64,000 nt of DNA from Hyphomonadaceae bacterium (GTDB lineage: Bacteria; Pseudomonadota; Alphaproteobacteria; Rhizobiales; Hyphomicrobiaceae): assembly GCA_019747815.1 (NCBI GenBank), contig JAIEQJ010000060.1, positions 1 to 64,000 on the forward strand. The letters are read 5' to 3'. The notes beneath the pieces are model-generated. The model was not told where the DNA came from, did no database searches, and worked only from the letters and a program-made list of their open reading frames with translations. Position numbers and translations under genes: made by a program. Each line of letters begins with the position of its first letter. The first letter of the stretch is position 1. This document shows positions 42,745-51,817 of the stretch, one piece after another.

Positions 42745-43596
42745 TCAGCTGCGTCGGCCGGGATCGGCGCCGCGCACCTGAAGCTGGGCGTGCCGATTGA
42801 CGTCCTTGTAGAGCAGGTAGCGGAAGCGGCCGGGACCGCCGGCATAGCAGGCCTGCGGGCAAAACGCCCTCAGCCACATGAAGTCGCCCGCCTGCACCTC
42901 GACCCAATCCTTGTTGAGCCGGTACACCGCCTTGCCCTCCAGCACGTACAGGCCGTGCTCCATGACGTGCGTCTCCTCGAACGGGATGGAGCCGCCAGGC
43001 TCGAACGTCACGACGGTCACGTGCATGTCATGGCGCAGGTCCTTGTGATCGACGAAGCGCGTCGTCGCCCAGCGGCCTTCCGTGCCCGGCATCGGCGCCG
43101 GCGTGATCTTTCTCTCGTTGGTGACCAGCGCCGAGGGGGCCGATAGCCCCGGCACGGGCTCGTACTGCTTGCGGATCCAATGAAAGCGTGCCGCCGCCGG
43201 CTTCGTGTTGCGCAGCGACCAGGCGCTCGACGGCGGGATATAGGCGAACCCGCCCGGCTCCATGACATGCTTGCTGCCATCGAGCGTCAGCTCGCATTCG
43301 CCCTCCAGAACGAAAAGCACGCCCTCGGCCTGAGGGTTGGGCTCGGGTCGGTCGCTGCCGCCGCGTGGTCCGACCTCCATGATGTACTGCGCAAAGGTTT
43401 CGGCAAAGCCAGACATGGGGCGGGCAATGATCCAGGCGCGCGTTTCCTCCCAGTGCGGCAGCGCGCTGGTGACGATGTCTCGCAGCACGCCACCGGGGAT
43501 GACCGCATAGGCCTCGGTGAAAACCGCGCGGCCGGTCAGCAGCTCGGTCTGAGCGGGATGACCGCCGTGGGGCGCATGGTAGCTGGAGGAGCTCAT
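42745..43596 (-). CDS. allE: (S)-ureidoglycine aminohydrolase (bicupin)
   Basis: A 283-residue bicupin (YlbA/AllE) that releases ammonia from ureidoglycine to give ureidoglycolate. Two cupin domains are visible: VLFVLEGECELTLDGSKHVM in the first, and the metal-binding PFEETHVMEHGLYVLEGKAV in the second. The length fits the family (about 260-280). It is adjacent to allA on the same strand, the next enzyme of the pathway. Confidence 0.9.
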   Translation of the reverse strand: MSSSSYHAPHGGHPAQTELLTGRAVFTEAYAVIPGGVLRDIVTSALPHWEETRAWIIARPMSGFAETFAQYIMEVGPRGGSDRPEPNPQAEGVLFVLEGECELTLDGSKHVMEPGGFAYIPPSSAWSLRNTKPAAARFHWIRKQYEPVPGLSAPSALVTNERKITPAPMPGTEGRWATTRFVDHKDLRHDMHVTVVTFEPGGSIPFEETHVMEHGLYVLEGKAVYRLNKDWVEVQAGDFMWLRAFCPQACYAGGPGRFRYLLYKDVNRHAQLQVRGADPGRRS

Positions 43597-43620
43597 AGGA
43601 GGCCTCGTTTCCTTCGATGC

Positions 43621-44112
43621 TTATGATGCAAGTTGCAGAACATGCGGCTCGTCGAGCCAGACTTCCTCGAGATTGCTGCCCGGGCCGGCGCGATCGACAA
43701 CGATGAAGCGCTCGCCGTCGGATTCGACGAGAAGAGGGTGGTGCCAGACGTTTCTGCCGTAGTTCACGCCCTGACGGCCGGTGGCGCGAAAGGCGCGGTA
43801 GCTTTGCGGCTGGCGCGGATCATCGCAGACGAGGACGAGCCACGCGGCTGCCTGCAGGGGAAAGAAGAGCTGGGTGCCGAGGGGATGGCGCTCCATCAGC
43901 TCGACGGCGACGGGACGCGGTCGCGCGCGTGCCGTGAACAGCGAGACGTTGACGCTGCCGCCCTCGGCCGCAACGTCGATGCGGGCGAGGCCGTTGACGC
44001 GCTCGGCGAAGCCCTGATTGATGCCGATGTGTTCTGCGCCCTCCATCTCGACGACATCGCCGAAGCGGGCGAAGGCGGCCCTGGTCAGTGGTTCGCTGGC
44101 TATCGTGTGCAT
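43621..44112 (-). CDS. allA: Ureidoglycolate lyase
   Basis: A 163-residue cupin-fold lyase that splits ureidoglycolate to glyoxylate and urea. Signatures are FARFGDVVEMEGAEHIGINQ, ELMERHPLGTQLFFPLQ and QGVNYGRNVWHHPLLV. It lies 24 bases upstream of allE and 24 bases downstream of puuD on the minus strand, so puuD-allA-allE is probably one transcript. Confidence 0.93.
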   Translation of the reverse strand: MHTIASEPLTRAAFARFGDVVEMEGAEHIGINQGFAERVNGLARIDVAAEGGSVNVSLFTARARPRPVAVELMERHPLGTQLFFPLQAAAWLVLVCDDPRQPQSYRAFRATGRQGVNYGRNVWHHPLLVESDGERFIVVDRAGPGSNLEEVWLDEPHVLQLAS

Positions 44113-44136
44113 GCGCTCAGGCTCCGAGGCGAAAAG

Positions 44137-45345
44137 TCAGCGGCTGGCGAGCCAGACGCCGAGAGTTTGGCGTTCGGCGGGCGTCATCTGGGTGATGTTG
44201 TTCGGCGGCATGGCATTGGTCGTCACCGAGAACAGGCGAATGGCCTCCTTTTGATGCGCGATTTGGGCCTGTGTCTCCAGCACTACGCCCTTCGGCGGCG
44301 TCGCTAGGCCCTGCCAGGCCGGCTGGGCTGCATGGCACATGGAGCAGCGGCTGGCGATGATGCTGTCGACCTCCTTGGGGACGCTGACGGTGGAGGCCGC
44401 CTTGACCGGCCTCTCCGCCTTGAGCTTGAGCCACTCGCGTCCGGCGGGGTTCGACAGCATGCTGACCCATATCGCCGCGAGGATCGCCACCGTCGCTCCG
44501 GCCCACGCCCACCATTTGTTGCCGCGGCCGGCGTGGCGCTGATTGTAGAAATGGCGCACCAGCGCGCCTGCAACCAGCACGAAGCCCACCATGACCCAGG
44601 CGTACGGCGAGGTGAACGTCAGCGGATAATGCCCCGAGATCATCAGGAACAGCACGGGTAGCGTGAGGTAGTTGTTGTGCGTCGAGCGCATCTTGGCCTG
44701 CTTGCCAAAGTCGGGATTGGGCACGCGTCCCGCGATGAGGTCGGCGATCACCTTCTTCTGGTTGGGGATGATGTTCATGAAGACGTTGCCGGACATGATC
44801 GTGCCCATGAGGGCGCCGGTATGGATCAGCGCGCCGCGTCCCGAGAACATCTGCTGGAAGAACCAGGCCATGCCCATGATGAAGGCGAAGCCGACCGCGG
44901 CAAGCGCCACCTCGTTCTTGGCCAGCGGCGATTTCACCAAGGCGTCGTAGACGAACCAGCCCAGCACGAGGCTGCCGATGCCGATCGCGGCGGCAACGGG
45001 GGGCGACAGCGGACGCACCGCCGGATCGATCAGATAGAGGTCGGAGCCGAGATAGTAGACCCATACGAGCAGGAAGAAGCCTGAGATCCAGGTCGAGTAG
45101 GCCTCCCACTTGTGCCACATCAGCTCGGCGGGGAGCTGGTCGGGCGCGACCAGGTACTTTCTGACCTGGTAGAAGCCGCCGCCGTGCACCTCCCACGCCT
45201 CACCGCCCTTGGAGATCTCGGGGATGCTCTTCAGCGCCGCGTCGAGGTGCATGAAATAGAACGAGGATCCGATCCAGGCGATGCCCGTGATGATATGCAC
45301 CCATCGGAGCAGCAGTCCGCCCCACTCCAGTGCGATGGCGTCCAT
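44137..45345 (-). CDS. puuD: Membrane urate hydroxylase PuuD with C-terminal cytochrome c
   Basis: A 402-residue protein with eight hydrophobic segments followed by a cytochrome c domain. The membrane part contains WVHIITGIAWIGSSFYFMHL and NKWWAW. The haem site is CSMCH near residue 328, with Met in the NAMPPNNITQMTPAERQ region. It oxidises urate to 5-hydroxyisourate and passes electrons to the respiratory chain. The ATG at 45345 begins the conserved MDAIALEWGGLLLRWVHI. It is divergent from the LysR regulator. Confidence 0.93.
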   Translation of the reverse strand: MDAIALEWGGLLLRWVHIITGIAWIGSSFYFMHLDAALKSIPEISKGGEAWEVHGGGFYQVRKYLVAPDQLPAELMWHKWEAYSTWISGFFLLVWVYYLGSDLYLIDPAVRPLSPPVAAAIGIGSLVLGWFVYDALVKSPLAKNEVALAAVGFAFIMGMAWFFQQMFSGRGALIHTGALMGTIMSGNVFMNIIPNQKKVIADLIAGRVPNPDFGKQAKMRSTHNNYLTLPVLFLMISGHYPLTFTSPYAWVMVGFVLVAGALVRHFYNQRHAGRGNKWWAWAGATVAILAAIWVSMLSNPAGREWLKLKAERPVKAASTVSVPKEVDSIIASRCSMCHAAQPAWQGLATPPKGVVLETQAQIAHQKEAIRLFSVTTNAMPPNNITQMTPAERQTLGVWLASR

Positions 45346-45445
45346 GAACTTCGTCTCCCGTATGATTGTCGCCGCCTGGTCGAGGGGCCGTTCAGGCCAA
45401 CCTAGGCAAGGTTGGCTCTTGCTGATATGGTGCAAAACTACAATG

Positions 45446-45455
45446 ATTTTCAAAT
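45446..45455. promoter_or_regulatory. Candidate operator in the puuD/lysR divergent region
   Basis: ATTTTCAAAT is a short palindrome 11 bases before the lysR start in the 121-base puuD/lysR gap. A related palindrome (ATTTTGAAAAT) lies upstream of uraH, so both may be bound by the LysR protein. Confidence 0.4.
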
Positions 45456-45466
45456 AGAACGGAACA

Positions 45467-46411
45467 ATGTCCAAGCTTGAGAACATCCGCGTCATGACCC
45501 GTGCTGTCGAGCTTGGCAGCTTCTCCGCAGCCGGGCGCAGCATGCGGCTGTCGGCCGCCGTCGTCAGCCACCGGATTCGCAGCCTGGAGCAGGAGCTCGG
45601 CTGCCGTCTGTTCAATCGCACCACCCGCAAGATGCATCTGACGGAGCAGGGGCGGGTGTTCTACGAGAACTGTCTCGAGGTCATCCAAGCCTTGGATCGC
45701 GCCGAGGCCAGCATTGCCGACCGAGGTGCCGCCCCGCGCGGGCTGCTGAAGGTGACCGCGCCCTTGGGCTTTGGCCAGCGCGTCGTGGCGCCGCTGCTGC
45801 CGCGCTTTCAGGAGCTGCATCCGGAAATCGACGTATTCCTGCGGCTGTCCGACTATCTGGTCGACTTGTTCACCGAAGCGGTCGACGTGGCGGTGCGCAT
45901 GGCGGTGCTCTCCGATTCCTCCCTGATCGTGCGCAAGATTGCCGGCATCGAGCGCGTGCTGTGTGCCGCGCCGGCCTATCTGGAGCGTCATGGCATGCCT
46001 CGCTCTGTTGCCGACCTTACAAAGCATCGTTGTCTCTTGCTGCGGTATCCGGGCTCCAAGCAGTTCAAGTGGACGCTGGCGAAAGGACAACACCAAACAG
46101 TGGTTCCGGTGACCAGTCGCCTCGATGCTGATGTCGGCGATGTGCTGACGGACTGGGCTCTGGCTGGCGAAGGCATTGCATTGAAGCCGGTCTTTGAGGT
46201 TGCAAAGCACCTGCGGTCAGGGGCGCTGGTGACGGTGTTGCCCGAGCATCGTCCTGTGCCGGTTACACTCGCTATTCTGCATGCCTACCAGCGCATGGTC
46301 CCGCCCAAAGTGCGGGCTTTTGCGGATCTGCTGGTTGAAGAGGCACGAACGCATATCGAAGACGCGCTCGCCGAGCACAAGCCGCAGAAGGCCCGAGCTC
46401 GGCGAGCGTAA
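45467..46411 (+). CDS. LysR-family regulator of the urate cluster
   Basis: A 314-residue LysR regulator. The N-terminal helix-turn-helix is SFSAAGRSMRLSAAVVSHRI then RSLEQELGCRLFNRTTRK. The effector domain (about 90-300) resembles the DsdC/TrpI-like class. Divergent placement against puuD-allA-allE and close placement against the urate permease suggest that it controls the pathway, with urate or an intermediate as inducer (inferred). Confidence 0.9.
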   Translation: MSKLENIRVMTRAVELGSFSAAGRSMRLSAAVVSHRIRSLEQELGCRLFNRTTRKMHLTEQGRVFYENCLEVIQALDRAEASIADRGAAPRGLLKVTAPLGFGQRVVAPLLPRFQELHPEIDVFLRLSDYLVDLFTEAVDVAVRMAVLSDSSLIVRKIAGIERVLCAAPAYLERHGMPRSVADLTKHRCLLLRYPGSKQFKWTLAKGQHQTVVPVTSRLDADVGDVLTDWALAGEGIALKPVFEVAKHLRSGALVTVLPEHRPVPVTLAILHAYQRMVPPKVRAFADLLVEEARTHIEDALAEHKPQKARARRA

Positions 46412-46428
46412 TGACGACGGTCGAGTGC

Positions 46429-47877
46429 CTACTCGCTGCCGTGTGATGTCCGCCGAGCGGCGGCAGCGGCCGCCTCACGGCTCTGCACGCCGTTGAAGAA
46501 CACATTCAGCAGCACCGCAACGAAGGCGGTCAGCAGAATGCCCGAGTGCAGGATCGGTCCAAGCGAGGGCACCACCGCCACCACCTTCTTGAAGAAGTCC
46601 GGTGCCACCAGCGGGATCAAGCCGAACCCGACCGATAGGGCGACGATGAACAGATTGAACCGATTGGTCTTGAAGTCGACGTCGGACAGAATGCGAATGC
46701 CGGTTGCGGCCACCATGCCGAACATGACGATGCCGGCGCCACCCAGCACGTACAGCGGGATGGATTCGGCAAGCGCGCCGAGCTTCGGCACCAGCCCCAT
46801 GATGACCATGATGACACCGCCCGTGACCGTCACCCAGCGCGAGCGTACGCCGGTGACACCGACGAGGCCGACGTTCTGCGAGAACGATGTGTAGGGGAAG
46901 GTGTTCATGACGCCGCCGATCAGCGTGCCGAGACCATCGGTGCGCAATCCGCGCGTCATGTCGTCCCGATCGAGCTTCTTGCCCGTGATGTCGCCGAGCG
47001 CCAGGAACATGCCGGCCGATTCGATCATGACGACGATCATGACGATGCACATGGTCATGATGTGCACGATGTTGAAGACCGGCATGCCGAACTGGAACGG
47101 ATAGATGAGCGCGAATGCAGGTGCCGCATCCACCTTCTTCATGTTCATGGTGTCGAACAGGAAGAAGCACAGCAGGCTGCCCACGATGATGCCGAGCAGA
47201 ACCGCGATGTTGCCGAAGAAGCCGCGCACCCAACGGGTGATGACCAGGATGGTGAGCATGACGAAGGCGGCCATGCCGAGATTGAACAGGTCACCGTAGG
47301 TGGGAATGGACGAAACCGGCGCGCCGGCGGCCCAGTTCACGCCCACGCGCATCAGCGAGACGCCGATGATCAGGATGATCGATCCCGTCACGACGGGCGG
47401 AAACAGCGGCAGCATGTAGCTCAGCAGCGGCGCCACCAGGATCGTGAAGATGCCGGCGGCGATGGCGGATCCGAAGATCGTGAGCAGTTTCAGGGTGGCT
47501 GTGGCTTCAGGCGTCGCGGCGACAATGTTCGGATCGGCGGCAATGGCGAGCATCGGTCCGACGGCGACGAACGTCACGCCCATCATCACCGGGAGGCGGA
47601 TGCCGAACAGCGGCGTGACCCCCAGCGACTGAATGATTGTGACAATGCCGCAGGCCAGAAGATCGGCATTGATCAGAAGGGCGATCTGCTCCGGGGGGAG
47701 CTTCAAGGCCCGTCCGATGATCAGGGGAACGGCAATCGCGCCGGCATACATCACCAGCACGTGCTGCAGGCCAAGGGCGGCGAGTTTGGGCGGTGCCAGC
47801 ACCTCGTCAACAGGATGCACACCGTTGGATGTCGCTGTGGCCGTCTCCGGTCCAGCCGACGCTGTCGTCACAGTCAT
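46429..47877 (-). CDS. NCS2-family xanthine/urate permease
   Basis: A 482-residue purine transporter with about 12-14 hydrophobic segments. The NAT signature is FSQNVGLVGVTGVRSR near residue 340. LGLQHVLVMYAGAIAVPLII at the start is typical of the UacT/PbuX branch. GGGAGAGACAACC precedes the ATG. Its neighbours indicate urate or xanthine as substrate. Confidence 0.92.
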   Translation of the reverse strand: MTVTTASAGPETATATSNGVHPVDEVLAPPKLAALGLQHVLVMYAGAIAVPLIIGRALKLPPEQIALLINADLLACGIVTIIQSLGVTPLFGIRLPVMMGVTFVAVGPMLAIAADPNIVAATPEATATLKLLTIFGSAIAAGIFTILVAPLLSYMLPLFPPVVTGSIILIIGVSLMRVGVNWAAGAPVSSIPTYGDLFNLGMAAFVMLTILVITRWVRGFFGNIAVLLGIIVGSLLCFFLFDTMNMKKVDAAPAFALIYPFQFGMPVFNIVHIMTMCIVMIVVMIESAGMFLALGDITGKKLDRDDMTRGLRTDGLGTLIGGVMNTFPYTSFSQNVGLVGVTGVRSRWVTVTGGVIMVIMGLVPKLGALAESIPLYVLGGAGIVMFGMVAATGIRILSDVDFKTNRFNLFIVALSVGFGLIPLVAPDFFKKVVAVVPSLGPILHSGILLTAFVAVLLNVFFNGVQSREAAAAAARRTSHGSE

Positions 47878-48526
47878 TGGTTGTCTCTCCCTTCGGCAAA
47901 GTCCGCACTTCTGGTGATGCGGTTGGGGTTGGTGAGTGTGACCGCAATGGCTGCGAACACTCATGCAATACGACGCGCACCACGCGCGGCGCAATGATGG
48001 TAGCGGTCCGCCTGATTTACAGAAATGTAGAGAATGTCCTAAGACTTTCTCATCAGTCTTCACAATTGATCGGCGCAAGGCCTGCGCTCGGCAGGGCAGG
48101 AGCGTGTGCACTCGAGTCGCGCGGCGCAACGGCCCGGCCGCGACCGATGTTCCGGAGCTAGGGTTCTTCCATCCTTGGTGGCATCACCAAGCCGCGGGCT
48201 CGCCCTCGTCCTGAGCGAGTCGAAGGACGGGCTGCGTCCACCAAGTCGCGCTTCGACAGGCTCAGCACGAGGTTGGAGCGAGCTCGACACGCTCGCTGCG
48301 GGGTCGGCGAAGCCGCCGCGAGGCAACCTCAACCGAAATGGCTCTAAGGAGTGGCCGCCTGCCGGGCTGGCATGGTGCAGCGAGCGGCAGCCTGATCGAC
48401 CTTGGACGGGGGCCGTTCCAGAGCCCCCAAAAAAAGATTGGGGGGAGCATCGAGCCTTGCGGCATCTCCGCTCCCCCCGCCCGGGGGTTCATGTGCACAG
48501 ACGTGCGCTGCCAGGCGCGCGTCGTC
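47878..48526. other. Intergenic region with dispersed repeats, no gene
   Basis: A 649-base gap between the permease start and the Tsx-like gene end. The part before 48130 holds the permease promoter region. The part from 48205 is repeat DNA. No supported coding sequence. Confidence 0.5.
48205..48300. repeat. Dispersed inverted repeat copy
   Basis: GAGTCGAAGGACGGGCTGCG and CTTCGACAGGCTCAGCAC are arranged as inverted arms, followed by GAGGTTGGAGCGAGC. The layout and sequence match the element at the window start (1-75) almost base for base, so this is a multi-copy unit. Confidence 0.75.
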
Positions 48527-49390
48527 TCAGAAGTGCAGCTTCGTCTCGAACATGACGGCGCGTGTTCTGGTGCTCGTGTTGAGGTCGGGGTCGTTGCCGA
48601 ACTTGTTCTCCCAGAACTCGAAGCCGGGGCCGATCTCGAATGTGCCCTTCTTCAGCCCCATGTGCTCGCCAATGTCGAAGTAGATGCCCGAGCGCGACAG
48701 CACCTCCCAGGTGGTCTCCTTGCCGAACCCATCCTTGCCCTTGGGGGCGATGAAGTTGAGGAAACCGGCAAAGCGGGCATTCAACGCTGCGACCTGGAAT
48801 GGAATGCTCCAGTTGACCTCCATCTCGAAGGCCGGATCGAATTCCACGTCGCGCCCGGTGATGCCGTTGTTGTTGGTTTCCTTGGAGTAGTTGAAGGCCA
48901 CGTTGAGGAAGCCCGGCACGTTGAACTGGATCTGCGGGCCGACGACCAAAAGTCTCTTGCCGGGCGCGAATGCCGTGTTCTTGGCTTGAACATCGAAGCC
49001 GGTGCGGATGGCGACGTCACGAATGAACGGCCCGATGGTGAAGTTCTTGGTGCCGGTCACCTTGTTCAAGCTCAGGTCGTGCCGGTAGACAAGGTACAAT
49101 TCCTGGGCGCCGGTGCAATCGGCGTTCTTAGCGCAGCGTGCCGGATCGTTCTTGTCCGACTTCAGATAGTCGACCAACAGGAAGTTGCTGCCGAGGCTGT
49201 AGCGGTTCACATACATGAACTGCACCACGTACTTCTCGACATCCAACGGATTGTTCGGTTCGCGGAAGTCCGTGCCGTAGCGGAAGGCAATGTTTGCGCT
49301 CTGCCAATCGGCTGCCTGCGCCGAGCCGGTCAGGCCTACGCATGCGATAGCTGCCCCTATCAAGGGTGCAGCCCACTTTCTCAAAGTCAT
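48527..49390 (-). CDS. Tsx-like outer-membrane nucleoside channel
   Basis: A 287-residue beta-barrel with a signal peptide ending in GSAQAADW. The segments SANIAFRYGTDFREPNNPLD, GSNFLLVDYLKSDKNDPA and the C-terminal aromatic FETKLHF fit the nucleoside-specific channel (Tsx) family. In this cluster it probably admits urate or purine nucleosides across the outer membrane (inferred). Confidence 0.8.
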   Translation of the reverse strand: MTLRKWAAPLIGAAIACVGLTGSAQAADWQSANIAFRYGTDFREPNNPLDVEKYVVQFMYVNRYSLGSNFLLVDYLKSDKNDPARCAKNADCTGAQELYLVYRHDLSLNKVTGTKNFTIGPFIRDVAIRTGFDVQAKNTAFAPGKRLLVVGPQIQFNVPGFLNVAFNYSKETNNNGITGRDVEFDPAFEMEVNWSIPFQVAALNARFAGFLNFIAPKGKDGFGKETTWEVLSRSGIYFDIGEHMGLKKGTFEIGPGFEFWENKFGNDPDLNTSTRTRAVMFETKLHF

Positions 49391-49753
49391 GGATCCCCTC
49401 CGTCAACGCCAGCTTTCTGACTGGCCTAGCCCCGGCAATATTCACCGGCTCTCACTGTTGCGTTGACGGCGCATGGACGTGATGACACAAAGCCCAGACC
49501 CGCTCAAGTGGATGGCGCCCATGCGGACACGTGTTGTCGGTTGTCGTGTGTCCGACCAGCAACATCGGACCGTGGCGGCAAGCTCACGCGCGGCGCGGTA
49601 AATGCGCCCCTGCCCAATGCGCGCAGCCTAAAGCCAGCGCGGTCTTTCGGCACCCCAGCGACAGTTTTCGATCGATTTTGAAAATCGTATCATCATCTCC
49701 AATGTAATGATGATCGCAAAAGAGAAACGCTCGGCCAAGGTGAGGATCTGCCT
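49391..49753. other. Divergent regulatory region of the Tsx-like and uraH genes
   Basis: A 363-base gap without a gene. It separates the divergent Tsx-like and uraH genes and holds two palindromes close to the uraH side, annotated separately. Confidence 0.5.
49673..49714. promoter_or_regulatory. Two operator-like palindromes upstream of uraH
   Basis: CGATTTTGAAAATCG (49673-49687) is a perfect odd palindrome. Immediately after it, ATCATCAT (49689-49696) and ATGATGAT (49707-49714) form an inverted repeat with ten bases between. They lie 40-80 bases before the uraH start. The first resembles the ATTTTCAAAT element near lysR. Confidence 0.55.
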
Positions 49754-50110
49754 ATGGGGCGTCTGTCCACACACGTGCTCGACACCACCAGCGGCCGGCC
49801 AGCCGCCGGCGTCGTCATCGAACTGCACAGGCTCGCCGAGGGCGACCGCTGGCAGCTCGTGCGTCGCACCGAGACCAACGCTGATGGGCGCACCGACGCG
49901 CCCCTGCTCAGCGCCTCCGACTTCAGCATTGGCACCTATATGTTGAGTTTTCACATCGGCGATTATTTCCGGCGACAAGCCGTGCCGACCGCCGAGCCCC
50001 CCTTCTTGGACATCGTACCGCTGCGCTTCACGATCAGCGAGCCGGACGGCCACTATCACGTGCCGCTGCTCGCCACGCCGTGGAGTTACGCGACCTATCG
50101 CGGCAGCTGA
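49754..50110 (+). CDS. uraH: 5-hydroxyisourate hydrolase
   Basis: A 118-residue transthyretin-like enzyme that hydrolyses 5-hydroxyisourate to OHCU. It has the N-terminal catalytic His in LSTHVLDTTSGRPA, FHIGDYF, GHYHVPLLATPWSYATY and the diagnostic C-terminal YRGS. There is no signal peptide, so it is cytoplasmic. It supplies the substrate of the OHCU decarboxylase domain encoded downstream. Confidence 0.95.
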   Translation: MGRLSTHVLDTTSGRPAAGVVIELHRLAEGDRWQLVRRTETNADGRTDAPLLSASDFSIGTYMLSFHIGDYFRRQAVPTAEPPFLDIVPLRFTISEPDGHYHVPLLATPWSYATYRGS

Positions 50111-50326
50111 GCGCAGGACGACTTTCGCCTGGTGCGAAGTGAGCTGTTCCTCCCCCTCGATTCGTCTCGGGGAGGGGCGGGAGACGGGGGGCCTCAGGTT
50201 TGACGGCGTGGGGTCCCCCCAACCCTACAAGTGCGCATAGCAATGAGCTTGACTGACGCCAAGGTAAACCTTGGTATGCCAGGCTCGCAAATCAAAACAC
50301 GCGTGAAGCAAAGAGGCCCCGGTCCG

Positions 50327-51751
50327 ATGTCGGATATCTACCCGCGCGATCTTGTCGGCTACGGACAAACGCCTCCCGATGCGCAATGGCCGGGCGGCGC
50401 GCGGGTCGCCGTTCAGTTCGTGATCAACTACGAGGAGGGCGGCGAGAACTGCGTCCTGCATGGTGATGCGGCCTCGGAAGCGTTTCTGTCGGAGATCGTC
50501 GGCGCGCAGGCTTGGGCCGGCCTGCGGCACATGAACATGGAGTCGATCTACGAGTATGGCAGCCGCGCCGGCTTCTGGCGGCTCCATCGCATGTTCACCG
50601 AGCGCAAGCTGCCGGTGACCGTATTTGCCATTGCGACCGCCATGGCGCGCAATCCCGCCGCCGTCAGCGCCATGAACGAGGCCGGTTGGGAGATCGCGTC
50701 GCATGGTCTCAAATGGATCGACTACCGCGACATTCCTGCAGCGCAAGAGCGCGAGCACGTCGAGCGGGCGGTTCGCATCCACGCCGAGGTGGCCGGCCGC
50801 CGACCGCTGGGGTTCTACCAGGGGCGCACGTCCGTGAACTCCCTCGACATCGCCATGCGGGAGCAGGGCTTCCTCTATTGCGCGGACTCCTACGCCGACG
50901 AGCTGCCCTACTGGGTGGAGGGACCGCACGGCCCGCAGTTGATCGTGCCCTATACGCTGGATGCCAACGACATGCGCTTCGCAACGGCGCAGGGCTTCAA
51001 TTCCGGCGATCAGTTCTTCGCCTATCTGAAGGACAGCTTCGACGTGCTGTATGCCGAGGGGGCGGATCGGCCGCGCATGCTCTCCGTCGGATTGCACTGC
51101 CGGCTGGCCGGCAGGCCCGGACGAGCAGCCGCACTCGCCCGCTTCCTCGACTACGTACGGGGCCACGACAAGGTTTGGGTCGCGAGCCGGCTCGACATCG
51201 CGCGGCATTGGATCAAGACGCATCCGCCCCAGGGGGGCTATCGCCCGTCCCGCATGCCGCGCGCCCTCTTCGTCGAGCGCTTCGGAGACATCTTCGAGCA
51301 CACGCCGCAGATCGCGGAGCGCGCCTTTCGTGCCGGGCTGTCGGCCGAGCATGACACGGTGGATGGGCTGCACGGTGCGCTCATGCGCGCGGCCCGGTCG
51401 ATGAGCCGCGACGAGAAGCTCGGCCTCATCCGGGCGCATCCGGAGCTGGCCGGCCGCGAGGCGAAGGAAGGGACCCTGACCGACGATTCGACCAGCGAGC
51501 AGGGCCGGCTCGGGTTCACCGCCCTGACGCGAGCAGAGCTTGAGCGTGTGAGCGACATCAATCGCCGCTACCGCGAGAAGTTCGGCTTTCCGGTGATCGT
51601 GGCGCTGGCCATGCACGCCACCCGGGACACGGTCATCGCCGAGATGGACCGCCGCACAGCCAATGATCCCGAGACGGAGATTGCCCAGGCGCTCGAGCAG
51701 ATCGGCCACATTGCGCGCGGCCGTCTCGCCAAGAAGTTGGCACAGGCCTGA
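50327..51751 (+). CDS. puuE: Fused allantoinase (PuuE)/OHCU decarboxylase
   Basis: A 474-residue bifunctional enzyme. Residues 1-300 are a PuuE allantoinase of the polysaccharide-deacetylase fold (DLVGYGQTPPDAQWPGGARV, NYEEGGENCVLHGDAASE, AGWEIASHGLKWIDYRD). Residues 310-474 are an OHCU decarboxylase (MPRALFVERFGDIFEHTPQI, HPELAGREA, LTDDSTSEQGRLGFTALTRA, REKFGFPVIVALAMHA). It makes S-allantoin from OHCU and opens it to allantoate. ATG 50327 gives the family start SDIYPRDLVGYG; a further 32 upstream residues are not conserved. Confidence 0.93.
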   Translation: MSDIYPRDLVGYGQTPPDAQWPGGARVAVQFVINYEEGGENCVLHGDAASEAFLSEIVGAQAWAGLRHMNMESIYEYGSRAGFWRLHRMFTERKLPVTVFAIATAMARNPAAVSAMNEAGWEIASHGLKWIDYRDIPAAQEREHVERAVRIHAEVAGRRPLGFYQGRTSVNSLDIAMREQGFLYCADSYADELPYWVEGPHGPQLIVPYTLDANDMRFATAQGFNSGDQFFAYLKDSFDVLYAEGADRPRMLSVGLHCRLAGRPGRAAALARFLDYVRGHDKVWVASRLDIARHWIKTHPPQGGYRPSRMPRALFVERFGDIFEHTPQIAERAFRAGLSAEHDTVDGLHGALMRAARSMSRDEKLGLIRAHPELAGREAKEGTLTDDSTSEQGRLGFTALTRAELERVSDINRRYREKFGFPVIVALAMHATRDTVIAEMDRRTANDPETEIAQALEQIGHIARGRLAKKLAQA

Positions 51752-51817
51752 CGATCTTCGCGGTCCAACCCGGACGGGGCCTCAGACTCTCAGCGCGGGC
51801 GGTGGCGTGCCGGCACG

